64,000 bases of DNA from JADJOY01 sp016713535 [NCBI: Deltaproteobacteria bacterium] (GCA_016713535.1 JADJOY010000018.1:46149-110148); one strand, 5' to 3'. Counted from the stretch's first letter, positions 7,483 through 18,201 are shown. The notes: generated from the sequence alone by a model not told the origin. Made by a program: numbers and translations.

Positions 7483-10400
7483 TCACGGCAGCGTCAGCGC
7501 CGCCCGCGGTGGCGCCGGACGAGCTGAACGGGATGAAGGGTGGGTTGAGCGCCTCGACGAACGCGGCGCCCGCCACCGCGCCGGCCGGGCGCGTGAACGT
7601 CATCGAGGTGGAGTTCTGCACCGTGAGCGGGATACGTGCGGCGCCTCCGTCGAGGCCGCCGAAGTTGGTGAGCTGGCTGCCGTTGGAGGCGAAGAAGTTG
7701 ATCACGGTGAGCGTGTTGAAGCCGGTGCCCGTGACGGTGACGGTGTTGCCGTTGATCTGCACGCCGCTCACCGTGATCAGGTCGCCGATCGGCACCGACA
7801 CCGCGTTCGAGGACTGGAAGGCACCGGTCGCGTTGACGACCTGCACCGAGCCCGGGCCGACCGGCGCGTTGCCCGGGATCGGCACCGTGAGGGACGTCGC
7901 CGACGAGCTCGACGGCGTGAGCGGGCCGACGTTGCCGGTGGCGGTGAAGATGTTGACCCGCGGCGAAGCGAACCCGCTGCCGCCGATGACCAGATCGCCG
8001 CCGGGCTCGACGAGCCCCTCGACGTTGGCGGTGCGGATCGAGGTGCTGGAGCTGGTGGCGCTGAGCGGGACGCCGCCCAGCGAGGTGATCGACGGCACCG
8101 CCAGCGCGTCGCTGCCGAGCAGCACCGCCCCCACCACGTTGCTGGTGTCGAAGCCCTGGTCGGTCCGCACCACCTGGAAGCTGACGAAGCCGTTGCCGAG
8201 CACGCGGTCGTTGGGTGCGCCCACCGGCCAGGGGTAGGTGAGCGTCGCGGTGAGGCTCGTGGTGGTCGTGCCGGTCGGCGCGAGGCCCGACGGATAGACG
8301 TCGATGACGCCGCTCGACGTCGCGACGAAGGCCTTGATCAGCGAGCCGTTGGTGAAGCCGCCGCCCGCCAGCGTGAACGGCTCGCCGACCCGCACCGGGC
8401 CGCTCGGCGGCTCGATCTCCACGGTCGTGCCGTTGGTGGCGGTCTGGCACGGCGAGAGCTCCGAGGTGTTGCCGCTCGGGTCGGTGGCGGTCGCGGTGAC
8501 CTTGTGGCCGGTCGGGACCGACGACGAGAGCCCCGCGTTGACCAGGATGGGCGCGCTCCCCGCGCCGTCGGTGGTCACGTTCGTCGATCCGCGCCAGGTG
8601 CGCCCCTGTCGCTCGTTCACGCCCGTGGTGCAGTCGGAGCTCGAGTAGAAGTCGATCGTGAAGGTGGTACTCGGCGTGCTGGTCAGCAGGCCGGCGACGC
8701 TCGTCGCCGAGGCGACGCTGACCGTGGGCCGGTTCTGCAGCCCGTTGCCGTCGGTCGGGCCGCCGTCGCTGTCGCCGGCGTCGTTCGCCGTGTAACCGTC
8801 CGCCGAGCCCGCCACCCACAGGTCGATACCCTGGGCGTTGTCGTGGAGCGAGTTGCGCTGGATCGAGACCGGTCCGCCCACCACGCTCACGCCGGCACCA
8901 TCGTTGTAGGCGATGACGTTGCCGGCCCCCGAGGCGGCGCCGCCGATCGTGCCCGCGCCGATCCCCTCGGCGCGGACGCCGTCCGCGCCGCAACCGAGTG
9001 GTGTCGTGGTGTCGGCGCCGGCACCGATGGCGTTGCCCTGCACGAGCAGCCCGCTCACGGCCGCGGTGACGTGGACGCACGAGCCGGCGAAGCCGCCGAT
9101 CGCGTTCCGGGCCGTCGTCGTGGTGCCACCGATGGTGACGCCGTCGACGTCGGCGTGCTCGATCAGGAGGCCATCTTCGGCGCCGCCGAGGGCGGCGGTG
9201 CCGGACACGTCGACCCCGATGTGGTTGCCCTGGACGAGCGAGCCTCCGGCGTTGTTGGCGTTGAGCGCGGTGAGGGAGATCGCCGGGTACCCGCCGGCCG
9301 GCGACCCGACGATGACGTTGCGAGCGCCGGCGGCGGTCCCGCCCAGGTTGAGGCGGCAGCGGCTGAAGATCGTGACGGCGGTCTCGGGGAGCGCCACCGC
9401 GCCGGTCACGTCGGCGCCGAAGTAGTTGCCCACCACGCTCCACGGGGTCGCGCACGAGTTGACGATCATGCCGTAGAAGCAGCCGGACACGAGGTTGCGG
9501 GCCGCCGGCACCGTGCCGCCGATGGTGTTCGAGCTGACCGTGCTGACCAGCGTGCCGATGCAGGTCGCACCGCTCGCCTGGTCCGCGGTGCCGGACGCGT
9601 TCGTGCCGAAGAAGTTGCCTTCGATCACGAGGTTGCTGTCCCGGATCGAGAGGCCGGTGGTCATGTTCGCCGTGCCGTCGTTGAAGACCAGGCCGCGCAC
9701 CACCGAGGAGGGTCCGTCGATCGCGAGGATCTCGGTGTTCGGTGAGAGCGGCTGGAGCTGGATCAGCGGCGTGCCGGCGAAGCCGGGCTGGGAGGTGCCG
9801 TCGATCGTCACCGTTCGGAGCGCGACGTCGTCGGCGGAGACGGTCGAGTACTGGATGGTGTGGACACCGGCGCCGGGGATGTCGAACTCGATGAGATCGG
9901 CGCTCGAGACCGCATCCGACTGCTGGAGCGCCGCCTTGAAGGAGCAGTCGCCGTTCGCGTCGGCGCACACGTTGTTGCCGAGGTTGGCGTCGGCGGTGTT
10001 GGCGGTCGAGTCGACGACGTACGTGAAGACCGGCGCGCTCACGACCACGCGCGGCGCGAGCTGGCCGGCGTCGAGGAGCACGAGGTCGTCGAGGCCGTCG
10101 CGGTCGAGCCGCATCGCCAGCGCCGCCACGGGGCGGACGCTGCCCTCCAGGTCGGGGACGAACGCGCGCTCGTCGGGGAGCGCGCCGGCGAGGAGCGCGC
10201 GGATCTGGGTGCGATCGGGGCTCGCGACGAAGAGCTGCTCGTTCGGGCTCGCGGCGCGGATCCGCAGCAGCCGCGCGCGCTCGCCGGGTCGCTCGCCGCG
10301 CGAGGCCACGCCGCTCGCCGTTGCGAAGGACGCGGCGCCCGGGCCGCGAGGGGTCGCGCCGAGGACGCGGAGCTCGCCGCCGCGCGTGAGCGCCGCGAGC

Positions 10401-11341
10401 TCCTGGCGGCCACCGTCGTCGCCGCTGAAGTCGCCGGCGGCGACCGCCGCCACCGTGCCCGGGAACGAGAAGCGCTCGACCCGCGGCGCGCCCACCGCGC
10501 GCCGCGCCGCGGCGGGCGCGGCGAGCTTGCGGTCCCGGCCGTGGATCACGGCGACCTCGGCGCCGCTCGCCGCCGCGACGTCGAGGAACGGATCGTCATC
10601 GAGCCAGCCGAGCGCCAGGTCGGTGGTGCGGGAGCGGAGGGTGATCGACTCGCTCTCGCCGCGGAAGGCGCCCTCCGGCCCCTCGAAGGTCACGAGGCGC
10701 GGTCCCACTTCGCCATCGACCGCGGCGACCACGTCGGCGAGGCCGTCGGCGCGGTTCACGTCACCCGTCACGAGCGCGGTCAGCGCGCCCTGGAGGGCGA
10801 TCGGACGCGCGCCCGACAGCGCGCCGCGGCCGTCGCCGCCGAGCCAGGTCAGGCGCGTGCCGCCGCTCGCGCCGGCGACCACGTCGAGGTGGCCGTCGGC
10901 GTCGAAGTCGCCGGTGCCGAGGAAGTCGGGCGCCTGCGGGAGCGCGAACACCTGCGCGCCGGCGCGAAACGGCGTCTCGACGTCGAGCCCCGCGCGGCGC
11001 CGCTGCTGCGCCTCCGGGGCGTTCGGGTAGATGGGATCGGGGCTGCCGCGCAGCACCGCGACCGCGCCACCCACCCGGCTCGCGTAGCCGACGATCAGAT
11101 CGGGGACGCCGTCCTCGTCGAGGTCGGCCGTGGCGAGCGAGCGAGGGCGAGCGCTCGCGAGCGAGCCCGCCGCGGCGCCCAGGTCGAGGACGCGCTCGGG
11201 CGCGAAGCGCGCCAGCGGGTAGCGCTCGTCGCCGGTGGCCTCGGTGGCGCTGGCGAGCTTCGCACCGGATGTGAGGGCGAGGAGGAGGGCGAGCGGCAGC
11301 AGCGCTCGCGGCGAGACGGTCGAAGGGCGCGGGACGAGCAT
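7483..11341 (-). CDS. large secreted FG-GAP / beta-helix / IPT-like protein
   Basis: About 1,285 residues. The signal peptide is MLVPRPSTVSPRALLPLALL followed by LALTSGAKLASA. Residues ~45-380 contain FG-GAP/VCBS calcium-binding repeats (DLDEDGVPDLIVGY, DFDADGHLDVVAG, DRDGLDDLVLLDAG). Residues ~400-750 are a right-handed beta-helix with a CSLREA-like start (NNVCADANGDCSFKAALQQS). The C-terminal ~450 residues are Ig/IPT-like modules. The frame runs on into the next gene. One base added near 7495 would instead end it in GALTLP at TGA 7483-7485, matching the GALILP end of the paralogue at 40995-42413. Probably a cell-surface or secreted structural/adhesive protein. Confidence 0.8.
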
Positions 11342-11436
11342 CGGTTCCCCGGGGCGAGTGCCGAGGCGTCGTTGCCGCCGGCACGAAGCCCCGGATGTTA
11401 CGTCTCGCAGCCCTGCTCGTGCCACGGGGGGCTGCG

Positions 11437-12438
11437 TCACCTCAGGGTCAGCACGCCTGTGCCGTCGATGCGGTCGTCGTCGAGTCGGATGAGCGCCTCG
11501 TTCGCCTCTTCGAGCGCGAAGGTCGTGATGTGCGGGCGGATCGGGATCGCGGCGGCCTCGCGGATGAGCCCCTCGCCGTCGGCGCGGGTGTTCGCGGTGA
11601 CGCTGCGGATCTCCTTCTCGTAGAAGAGCTGCGTCTCGTAGACGAGCGGCGGCACGTCGCTCATGTGAATGCCCGCGCACGCGAGGACGCCGCCCTTGTC
11701 GAGGGCCGCCATCGCCGCAGGCACGACGTCGCCCACCGGCGTGAAGTTGATCGCCGCGTCGAGCTTCACGGGGGGCGCGTCCACGGTGCCGCCGACCCAC
11801 GCCGCTCCGAGGCTTCGCGCGAGCGCCTGGTGCGAGGCGCCGCGCGTGCACACGTACACCTCGGCGCCGCGGGCGCGCGCGAGCTGCAGCACGATGTGCG
11901 CCGACGAGCCGAAGCCGTAGATCCCGAGCCGCCCGCCCGGGCGCAACCTGGCGCGCTCCAGCGCGCGGAAGCCGATGATCCCGGCGCACAAGAGCGGCGT
12001 CGCCTGGGCGTCGGAGAACGCGGGCGGCAGCGCATAGGCGAAGCGCTCGTCGACCACCGCCAGCTCGGCGTAGCCGCCGTCGTGGGTCCAGCCCGTGTAT
12101 TCGGACGCCTCGCACAGGTTCTCGCGGCCGGCGTGGCAGTAGCGGCAGGCGCCGCAGGTCCGGCGCAGCCACGCGATGCCGACGCGGTCGCCGATGGCGA
12201 AGCGAGTGGCACCGGCGCCCAGCGCGTCGACCACGCCGACGATCTGATGTCCGGGCACCAGCGGCGCGCGGCGCCGCGCGAGCTCGCCTTCGATCACGTG
12301 CAGGTCGGTGCGGCAGATCGCGCACGCCGTCACTCGCACGCGGACCTCGCCGGCCCCTGGCGTGGGATCGGGCAGCTCGGTGAGCCGGAGCGGGCGCGAG
12401 TGGATGTCCGCGGGTCGCTCCAGCACCATCGCCTTCAT
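11437..12438 (-). CDS. zinc-dependent alcohol dehydrogenase (MDR family)
   Basis: A 333-residue medium-chain dehydrogenase/reductase, expected to oxidise an alcohol or reduce an aldehyde with NAD(P). The catalytic zinc region is CAICRTDLH near residues 38-46, with GH at ~62-63. The structural zinc loop is [15 protein letters not shown]. The Rossmann glycines appear as [10 protein letters not shown]. Length and order match the propanol-preferring or AdhA-like subgroup. It is a single gene, convergent with nothing, and divergent from the DUF4124 gene at 12534. Confidence 0.88.
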   Translation of the reverse strand: MKAMVLERPADIHSRPLRLTELPDPTPGAGEVRVRVTACAICRTDLHVIEGELARRRAPLVPGHQIVGVVDALGAGATRFAIGDRVGIAWLRRTCGACRYCHAGRENLCEASEYTGWTHDGGYAELAVVDERFAYALPPAFSDAQATPLLCAGIIGFRALERARLRPGGRLGIYGFGSSAHIVLQLARARGAEVYVCTRGASHQALARSLGAAWVGGTVDAPPVKLDAAINFTPVGDVVPAAMAALDKGGVLACAGIHMSDVPPLVYETQLFYEKEIRSVTANTRADGEGLIREAAAIPIRPHITTFALEEANEALIRLDDDRIDGTGVLTLR

Positions 12439-12533
12439 CGCGCGGCCTCGCTATCGAAATGCGGGTGTTTCGCGCCTATTCTTGCGCTCGACCGATCGTC
12501 TCGACGCCAGCTTCCCGGTCGTGGAGGTGCGCC

Positions 12534-13647
12534 ATGCGTCCGAACGTGCGGATCCTGCTGCTCGTAGCGTCCGTGCTCGCCGTGTCCACCCTGGTCGCGG
12601 GCACGGCCGCGGCCCGCGTCTACAAGTGGGTGGACGAGAAGGGCCAGGTCCACGTCGAGAGCACCCCGCCGCCGATCGACTACGAGTGGGCCGACCGCGC
12701 AGGCTTCTACTACAACCGCGACAAGGTCCCGGGCAAAGAGCTGAACCACCTCCGGCCCCGGCCCGCGGCGGCGGACGGTGCGCCCGGCAAGCCGGGTGCG
12801 CCTCGGCCGGGCGCCTCGAGCGCGCCCGGTGAAGCCGCTTACCGGCGCGTCGAGGGGCTGGTCGCGCAGGCGGAGCGCCAGGCGCTGGCGTTCGACGAGG
12901 CCGAGGGCCGACGCACCTCCGCGCCGGCGTCGCCCCTCGACAACGCCTGGACCACCTGGCAGCGCAGCTTCTCCACGCAGATCGACCAGGCCGAGCAGTC
13001 GCTGCGCGCCGATGCCGAGGCGCCGTCGTCGCTGCGCTACGCCCTCCAGTCGCTGCGCGGCCTCGTCAGCGGGGCTGGCCAGCCGCCGTCACGGTCGAGC
13101 CGCGAGAGCGTGATCCGCAGCGCGCAGTCCTCGCTCGGCGGAGCTCGCGCGGAGCTCGACCGTCGCGCGGCGGCGCGCGCGGCGCCGTCGCCCCCGCCCG
13201 CGCTTCCCGCCTACCTCGACGAGCCGCGGCCGGTGATCGTGGCGCCGCCGATCGCGATCCCATCCCTCGCCGGCGTGCAGGGCGTCGACACCACCCAGAT
13301 CCTGGCGGCGGCCAGGACCGCCTCCCTGCGCCAGGCCATGGTGCAGGTCGCGGTGCTGGGCGGCTGCGAGGGCGGCCATCGGCGGCGCGAGCTTCACCCC
13401 CGGCACCTGGGCGCGCCACGTCGTCGACGAGCAGAACGAGCTGCAGCGCGCGCAGACCGCGGAGGCCCGCAAGATGATGCCCCCCGGCGCGATGGTGCCC
13501 GAGCCGGTGAAGTTCGTGTACGGCGCGCCGACCGCGCCGTGGCAGATCGCCGTGATCCCCGACGTCGGCAAGGTGCGGGTCGAGGCCTACGCCGCGGACC
13601 CGAAGACTCCGATCCAGAAGGAGTCCTTCCCCTGTGGTAGCCCGTGA
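12534..13647 (+). CDS. exported DUF4124-domain protein, one frameshift
   Basis: ATG 12534 has GGAGG 5-6 bases upstream. A signal peptide ([20 protein letters not shown]) is followed by the DUF4124 signature [20 protein letters not shown], a small beta domain typical of envelope proteins of Gram-negatives. The middle is an Ala/Arg/Glu-rich, probably helical region. Near 13370 the frame slips: the first frame turns to Arg-rich noise, while the alternative continues [20 protein letters not shown] to FPCGSP and TGA 13645-13647. It is best read as one gene of ~370 aa with a sequencing or real indel. Confidence 0.7.
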
Positions 13648-13656
13648 TCGGTCCCG

Positions 13657-13684
13657 CGACGGGGGCTGGAACCCCCGTCGCTAC
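13657..13684 (-). repeat. GTAG-headed REP
   Basis: On the minus strand: GTAG, then CGACGGGGG, a TTCCA-type loop and CCCCCGTCG. It lies between convergent genes and could double as a terminator for either. Confidence 0.7.
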
Positions 13685-13724
13685 GACCCCGAATCGTCGG
13701 ATCGGTGCCCCCGCCCGCCGCGGG

Positions 13725-15188
13725 TCATGGCGCGGGTGCGAAGAGCTTCGCCGTGACCTCGCGCGCCACCGCGCGCCCCTGCTCGATGCCGGCCGCCTTG
13801 TCGAAGGCCCAGTGGATCCCGAGGTAGATCCGGCTCTGGCCGTTCTCCTCTTCGGCGCGTGACAACGTCTCGAAGGAGCGTGGCGCGAGCGGCCGCGGCT
13901 CGCCGTCCGCGCCGACGGTGACGCCGTCGAGCTCGTCCGAGACGAACACGAACGGCACGTGGTCGGTGCCGAGGGCTTCGCGCAGCGTCTCGAACAGCGC
14001 CCCTCCGAACACCGCGTGTCCCGACGGATAGGCGGGGAAGGGCGGCGTGAAGCCGGACGTCGCCTCGTTGCTCGCCGGCGCGCCGAGCGGCGTGAAGCGC
14101 GGGTCGCCCACCGTGCGTGGGTTGCCGTCGCCGCGCCCCGTGGGGCCCGTGCCTGGCTCGGCCTCCCGGATGCCCGTGACCGGCCGCCAGAAGTCGTGGA
14201 AGTACTTCGACTCCCAGCCCGCGATCGCCGCGTCCGCCATCGCCACGTTGGCGAGCGCCAGGATCCGCGCCGTGGCGATCGCATCGATGCCGCGCTCGCG
14301 GACGAGCTGCGCCGCGATCTGGTTGTAGAGCCGGGTCGGCGCGCACAAGCTCGGCGTGCCGTCGTAGGCCCAGAAGAGGCCGATCTCGGTCTGCTCGGCG
14401 GTGCGCGCGCTGGCCGTGACCGCGCCGTCGCCGCCCATCCGCGCCACCTCCGCGAACGCGGCGGCGTAGGCGTCGCTGGTGAGCGCGGGCGGCGGCGCGA
14501 CACGCAGCGCGGAGGCGCTCGCCAGCACGAACGGCCGCACCTCCCTCCAGCGCGCGCCGAGGGCCAGCTCGTTCGCATGGACCGGGTCGGGGCGCCAGTG
14601 GCCGGGCTCGCGGCTCACCACGTAGTCGCGGCCGATCGTGGGCTCGGAGTGGGCCGAGCCGTCGCCGGCGCGGTCGGACAGGATCGCGGCGGCGGCGAGC
14701 GCGCCGGCCGCCGCGCCGTGGTCCCGCGCCCGCCCGCCCGGTAGCTCGTCGAGTGCCTTCCGCAGCTCGTCGTCGAGCCGAGGCGCTTGCGACGGGTAGA
14801 GCGCGGTGAGGGTGTCGTGGGCCGCTTGCGCGACCGCGGCCTCGAGCGACGCGCCCGCCGCGGCGCGCGGCACGGGCTCGTACGGCTGGTAGCCGCCCGC
14901 GACCGACACCGCCGCGTCGAACAGGGCGATGTGCACGATCGCCATGGCGCGGCTCGCGCGACAGGGGCCGTACTGCTCCTTCGCGGTGCGGTTCTCGCCA
15001 GGTCCGACCGGCGTGTGATCGATGCCGCTGGTGTCGATCGCGAAGCCGCTCCACCTCAGCAACCCGCTCGCGTCGCCGCTCTCCGCCGGCCGCGCGCCCG
15101 GGGACCCGCCCGAGCAGGCGGTGGCGAGGAGGAGCGCCGTGACGAGCGGAACCCGGGCGACGGAGGCCGAGGCGCGGACGCGGCTCAT
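13725..15188 (-). CDS. vanadium-haloperoxidase-like PAP2 superfamily lipoprotein
   Basis: 487 residues. The N-terminus VTALLLATACSGG carries a lipobox. The C-terminal half has the three PAP2/vanadium-binding motifs of vanadium-dependent haloperoxidases: K-HDFWRP (KYFHDFWRPVTGI), PSGH (FPAYPSGHAVFGG) and SR-x5-H (SRIYLGIHWAFDKAAG). It could be an envelope haloperoxidase or a phosphatase relative; the sequence alone does not decide. Its ATG overlaps the stop of the upstream nitrilase-like gene (ATGA at 15185-15188), so the two are translationally coupled. Confidence 0.85.
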   Translation of the reverse strand: MSRVRASASVARVPLVTALLLATACSGGSPGARPAESGDASGLLRWSGFAIDTSGIDHTPVGPGENRTAKEQYGPCRASRAMAIVHIALFDAAVSVAGGYQPYEPVPRAAAGASLEAAVAQAAHDTLTALYPSQAPRLDDELRKALDELPGGRARDHGAAAGALAAAAILSDRAGDGSAHSEPTIGRDYVVSREPGHWRPDPVHANELALGARWREVRPFVLASASALRVAPPPALTSDAYAAAFAEVARMGGDGAVTASARTAEQTEIGLFWAYDGTPSLCAPTRLYNQIAAQLVRERGIDAIATARILALANVAMADAAIAGWESKYFHDFWRPVTGIREAEPGTGPTGRGDGNPRTVGDPRFTPLGAPASNEATSGFTPPFPAYPSGHAVFGGALFETLREALGTDHVPFVFVSDELDGVTVGADGEPRPLAPRSFETLSRAEEENGQSRIYLGIHWAFDKAAGIEQGRAVAREVTAKLFAPAP

Positions 15189-16249
15189 TCCGGCTGCGGC
15201 GAGTCGAGGTCGATCCGCGCCGCCACGACCTCCTCGCTCTCGGGCGCGAGGCGGTAGTCACGCGCCTCGGCGAGCACCCGGACCTGGCCGCGGGTGGTGC
15301 GCTCGAAGATGTAGCTGCGGCCGTCGAAGCGGTTGTCGAAGATCTGCCCGACGAGCTGCGGGTTCACGGCCCAGCGCACGTGCGGCAAGCGCGCGAGCTG
15401 GCAGCACAGCCCCTCGTTCAGCCACTGCTCGCGGCGGAGCTGGTCCTCGCCGGGCTCGGCGAACACCCAGCGCTCGTCCCACGGCCACGGGTTCGCGGCG
15501 GGCTGGGCGAGGATCCGCACGTCGCGCGCGTCGTAGTGCGCTCCGACGGTGCGGAAGCCGGGCTCGCGCGCCGTGTGCGGCTCGGCGAAGCCGTCGTAGC
15601 AGATCATCGTGCCGACGCGGCCCAGCGCGGTGTCGAACGGCTCGAGGTCCTCGACGCGACCGGGGGTGAGCCCGAGGACGTCCTCGAGGGTGGGCACGAG
15701 GTTCACCTTGCGGGTCTCGTTCACGACCCAGCCGTCGGGATCGAACGTGAGCGAGAGGTTCCAGACGTTGGCGTCGGCGGGCTCGTAGCGATAGCTGTCG
15801 CGTCCGCGGCGGTTGCGCGCCAGGAGCGCGCTGCCCGCGACGATCCACGCCTGGTGCTTGCGCGCGAGCTCGCTGAAGGTGCGGAAGTAGATCGGCCACA
15901 CCGTCGAGGAGAGGAGCAGCAGCGCCGCGCGCTTCGGGTCGCGGAGGCGCCAGTGGGCCATCGTGCGCACCAGCTCGGGGAGCTTGCGAAGCAGCACCCG
16001 CGTGAGCGCGCCGTCGGTGGTGCGCGCGTGGCGGGCGATCGAGTAGTAGCCGGCCACCCCCAGGAACGTGCCGATGTTCTCGGGGAAGACCACCAGCGCG
16101 GGGTGGGGGAAGCGGCCGCCGACGCGACCGCCGCGCGCCTCGTCGACGCGCTCCATGAGGCCCGCGATCTTGGAGCGGAAGGTCTCCTCGCTGCCGTAGT
16201 CGGCGAGGCGCATGAAGGGCTGCACCGCGATCAGGTCGGCGAGAGCCAT
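15185..16249 (-). CDS. carbon-nitrogen hydrolase (nitrilase superfamily)
   Basis: 354 residues. The Glu-Lys-Cys triad of the nitrilase superfamily is visible: Glu in VVFPENIG (~57), Lys in ETRKVNLVP (~181), Cys in MICYDGF (~217). The family hydrolyses nitriles, amides or carbamoyl groups; the subfamily is unclear. The start at 16249 (MALADLIAVQ) gives a normal N-terminus; the frame is open further upstream but looks non-coding. The stop overlaps the start of the haloperoxidase-like gene, so both are probably made together. Confidence 0.85.
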   Translation of the reverse strand: MALADLIAVQPFMRLADYGSEETFRSKIAGLMERVDEARGGRVGGRFPHPALVVFPENIGTFLGVAGYYSIARHARTTDGALTRVLLRKLPELVRTMAHWRLRDPKRAALLLLSSTVWPIYFRTFSELARKHQAWIVAGSALLARNRRGRDSYRYEPADANVWNLSLTFDPDGWVVNETRKVNLVPTLEDVLGLTPGRVEDLEPFDTALGRVGTMICYDGFAEPHTAREPGFRTVGAHYDARDVRILAQPAANPWPWDERWVFAEPGEDQLRREQWLNEGLCCQLARLPHVRWAVNPQLVGQIFDNRFDGRSYIFERTTRGQVRVLAEARDYRLAPESEEVVAARIDLDSPQPE

Positions 16250-16380
16250 GACACCGTTCTCGTAGCCCGGTGCGGCGCGGGATGACAAGCGTGTTCTGCG
16301 GGCGGCTCGCCCGTCCCGCCGAGACGATGGCACCCGGCCCGGCGCGGCAGTAGAACGGAGCTCCACCCCGGGGGACTTCG

Positions 16381-16821
16381 ATGCCGACCGATCGCCGACG
16401 CTGGACTCGTGTGCCCGTCACGTTGCTGGTCGCGGTGGGGATCGCGACGATCGCCGCGGACCCCGGGGCCGTTCGCGCTCAGGCCGCGTCCGTGGCGCGG
16501 CCGCAGCTCCTCGATGGGTGGACCTACGTCGGCCACCTCGGCGAGCGCGGGAAGACGCCCGGCGACGAGGACACGCTGCGCTTCGACGGCGGGCTCTTCC
16601 ACTCGACCGCCTGCGAGGCGTACGGCTTCGGCAGGGCGCCGTACACCGCCGCCAAGGTCGGGGACGCGATCGTCTTCACGGCGGAGACCACGAGCGAGAA
16701 GGAAGGGCGCATGGTCTGGACCGGGACCGTGACGTCCCACAAGCTCGACGGGACGGCCACCTGGACCAAGCCGGGCCAGCGCGCCATCGAGTACTGGGTG
16801 AAGGCGGACCTCACGCACTGA
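16381..16821 (+). CDS. hypothetical exported protein, 146 aa
   Basis: ATG 16381 is preceded by GGGGGACTTCG, an acceptable ribosome binding site. A positively charged N-terminus and hydrophobic segment (VPVTLLVAVGIATIAA) form a signal peptide, likely cut after VRAQA. The mature ~110 residues are beta-rich (LLDGWTYVGHLGERGKTPGD, then DTLRFDGGLFHSTACEAYGF) and contain one Cys. No named family is recognised. The tandem repeat at 16841 begins 19 bases after the stop. Confidence 0.7.
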   Translation: MPTDRRRWTRVPVTLLVAVGIATIAADPGAVRAQAASVARPQLLDGWTYVGHLGERGKTPGDEDTLRFDGGLFHSTACEAYGFGRAPYTAAKVGDAIVFTAETTSEKEGRMVWTGTVTSHKLDGTATWTKPGQRAIEYWVKADLTH

Positions 16822-16840
16822 CGCCGCGCACCGGCCCCTC

Positions 16841-17290
16841 GATCCTGGTCTGGAGGGCCCGCCTCCGGCGGGCCGGGGCGTCGCGCATCGCCGATCGCGT
16901 GGATCGCGATCGCTCGCTACGGCGGGCGGGCTCGCGCCCGCCCCTACACACCCACGTGGTCTCCGATCTCCGGGAGGGGCACGCGCCGCGTGCCCGGCGA
17001 TACGACGAATCCAACGCGCCGCCGAGGGCATGGATCGCTGGACGATCGATCCTGGTCTGGAGGGCCCGCCTCCGGCGGGCCGGGGCGTCGCGCATCGCCG
17101 ATCGCGTGGATCGCGATCGCTCGCTACGGCGGGCGGGCTCGCGCCCGCCCCTACACACCCACGTGGTCTCCGATCTCCGGGAGGGGCACGCGCCGCGTGC
17201 CCGGCGATACGACGAATCCAACGCGCCGCCGAGGGCATGGATCGCTGGACGATCGATCCTGGTCTGGAGGGCCCGCCTCCGGCGGGCCGC
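16841..17290. repeat. exact 207-bp tandem repeat (2 units plus a partial third)
   Basis: GATCCTGGTCTGGAGGGCCC begins at 16841, 17048 and 17255, so the period is exactly 207 bp. Within each unit lie three palindromes: GGAG-headed GGCCCGCC/GGCGGGCC, a reverse GTAG element (GCGGGCTCGCGCCCGCCCCTAC) and GGAG-headed GGGCACGCG/CGCGTGCCC followed by GGCGATACGACGA. The third unit stops after the first palindrome, beside the VapC stop. Confidence 0.9.
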
Positions 17291-17303
17291 GTCGGCGCCG
17301 CCG

Positions 17304-17690
17304 TCACCAGATGCGTCGCACCGCGAAACGCTCGAACACTTCGTCCGCGCTCACGAGCGGTAGCCCCTCGAGCTGGGCCTGGGCGGCGAGCATGCGGTCG
17401 AACGGATCAGGGTGTGGGTCGGCGAAATCGCCCGCGAGCTGCGCGTGGCGGGGCTCGATCGCGAGCCCGGTCATGCCCTGCGCCGCGATGCACGCGGGGA
17501 CGTCGCGCGCCACCTCGACGGCACCGGGGAGCTTCCCGAGCCGGGCCTTCGTCGTGATCTCCCACACGCTCGCCGCGCTCACCAGCACCTCGTTTGCGGC
17601 GTCGGCGATCAGTCCACGCACCGTCCGAGGGATCCGCCGGTCGCCATCCAGCCACCACAACAGCACGTGAGTGTCGATCAGGAGGCGCAC
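17304..17690 (-). CDS. vapC: PIN-domain toxin (VapC family)
   Basis: 128 residues. A PIN-domain ribonuclease of a type II toxin-antitoxin module. Acidic active-site residues are visible: Asp in LLIDTHVLLWW, Glu in SVWEITTK, Asp in HPDPFDRMLAAQA. The start is taken as GTG 17690, two bases after the antitoxin stop; the frame is open upstream across the antitoxin but that part reads as noise. The H/W-rich LLIDTHVLLWWLDG opening is typical of the Phd-paired VapC subgroup. Toxin and antitoxin are probably co-transcribed. Confidence 0.85.
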   Translation of the reverse strand: MRLLIDTHVLLWWLDGDRRIPRTVRGLIADAANEVLVSAASVWEITTKARLGKLPGAVEVARDVPACIAAQGMTGLAIEPRHAQLAGDFADPHPDPFDRMLAAQAQLEGLPLVSADEVFERFAVRRIW

Positions 17691-17692
17691 CG

Positions 17693-17926
17693 TCAGCGCT
17701 CCCAGGCGGCGAGCTCTTCGTCGGGAAGTGGCTCGAAGAACGCCTCCGAGGCCGACGCCTTGCCCCGCATCGCACCGAACTTGCGCTCGGGTGGCTTGGC
17801 GTCGATCGGCACCAGCCGGACGACCGGTGTCTTGCCGCGAGCGATCACGACTTCTTCGCCCGCGCAAGCGGCCTCGATGAGCCGCGAGAGGTGCGTCTTC
17901 GCGACGTGGACGGTGACGCGCTTCAC
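17693..17926 (-). CDS. Phd/YefM-family antitoxin
   Basis: About 77 residues from GTG 17926; ATG 17962 gives 12 more residues. The Phd/YefM pattern is clear: VTVHVAKTHLSRLIEAACAG then EEVVIARGKTPVVRLVPI, the DNA-binding dimer domain. The C-terminal tail (ASEAFFEPLPDEELAAWE) is the expected toxin-binding part. It is followed immediately by the PIN toxin gene. Such antitoxins usually repress their own operon. Confidence 0.82.
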   Translation of the reverse strand: MKRVTVHVAKTHLSRLIEAACAGEEVVIARGKTPVVRLVPIDAKPPERKFGAMRGKASASEAFFEPLPDEELAAWER

Positions 17927-18044
17927 ACGGGCCAGGTTAGCTAAGCTGCTTGACTCGCTCAATCCCCGGCGCGCCGCCGGTCGGGTGCGTCGCGCTTCAC
18001 CGAGTGGTGCCCCAGCACCGTCCGCTCATGATGCAGCGCGGCGG

Positions 18045-18073
18045 TTGACGCCTTCGAAGCGACTCGCTAGACC
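18045..18073 (+). promoter_or_regulatory. possible sigma-70-type promoter
   Basis: TTGACG at 18045-18050 and TAGACC at 18068-18073 with a 17-bp spacer, about 130 bp upstream of the 3-hydroxyacyl-CoA dehydrogenase start. The -10 is a weak match. Confidence 0.3.
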
Positions 18074-18201
18074 GACGATTCCGCACGTTTCGAGCTTCAA
18101 TGCGCGCATCCCCCGCGTTTCGGGGGCGAGACAGGTGGATGCGCTCGCATCCCGGAGTCGGTCGCTTCGTCACGCCGCTCCACGAGAGGACTCTGCCCGC
18201 C

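Noticed and set aside
6167-9745. A 1,192-codon plus-strand frame
   Set aside because: It is antisense to the well-supported lipoprotein and FG-GAP/beta-helix genes; its Arg/Ala/Val-Asp-rich composition is the usual shadow in G+C-rich DNA.
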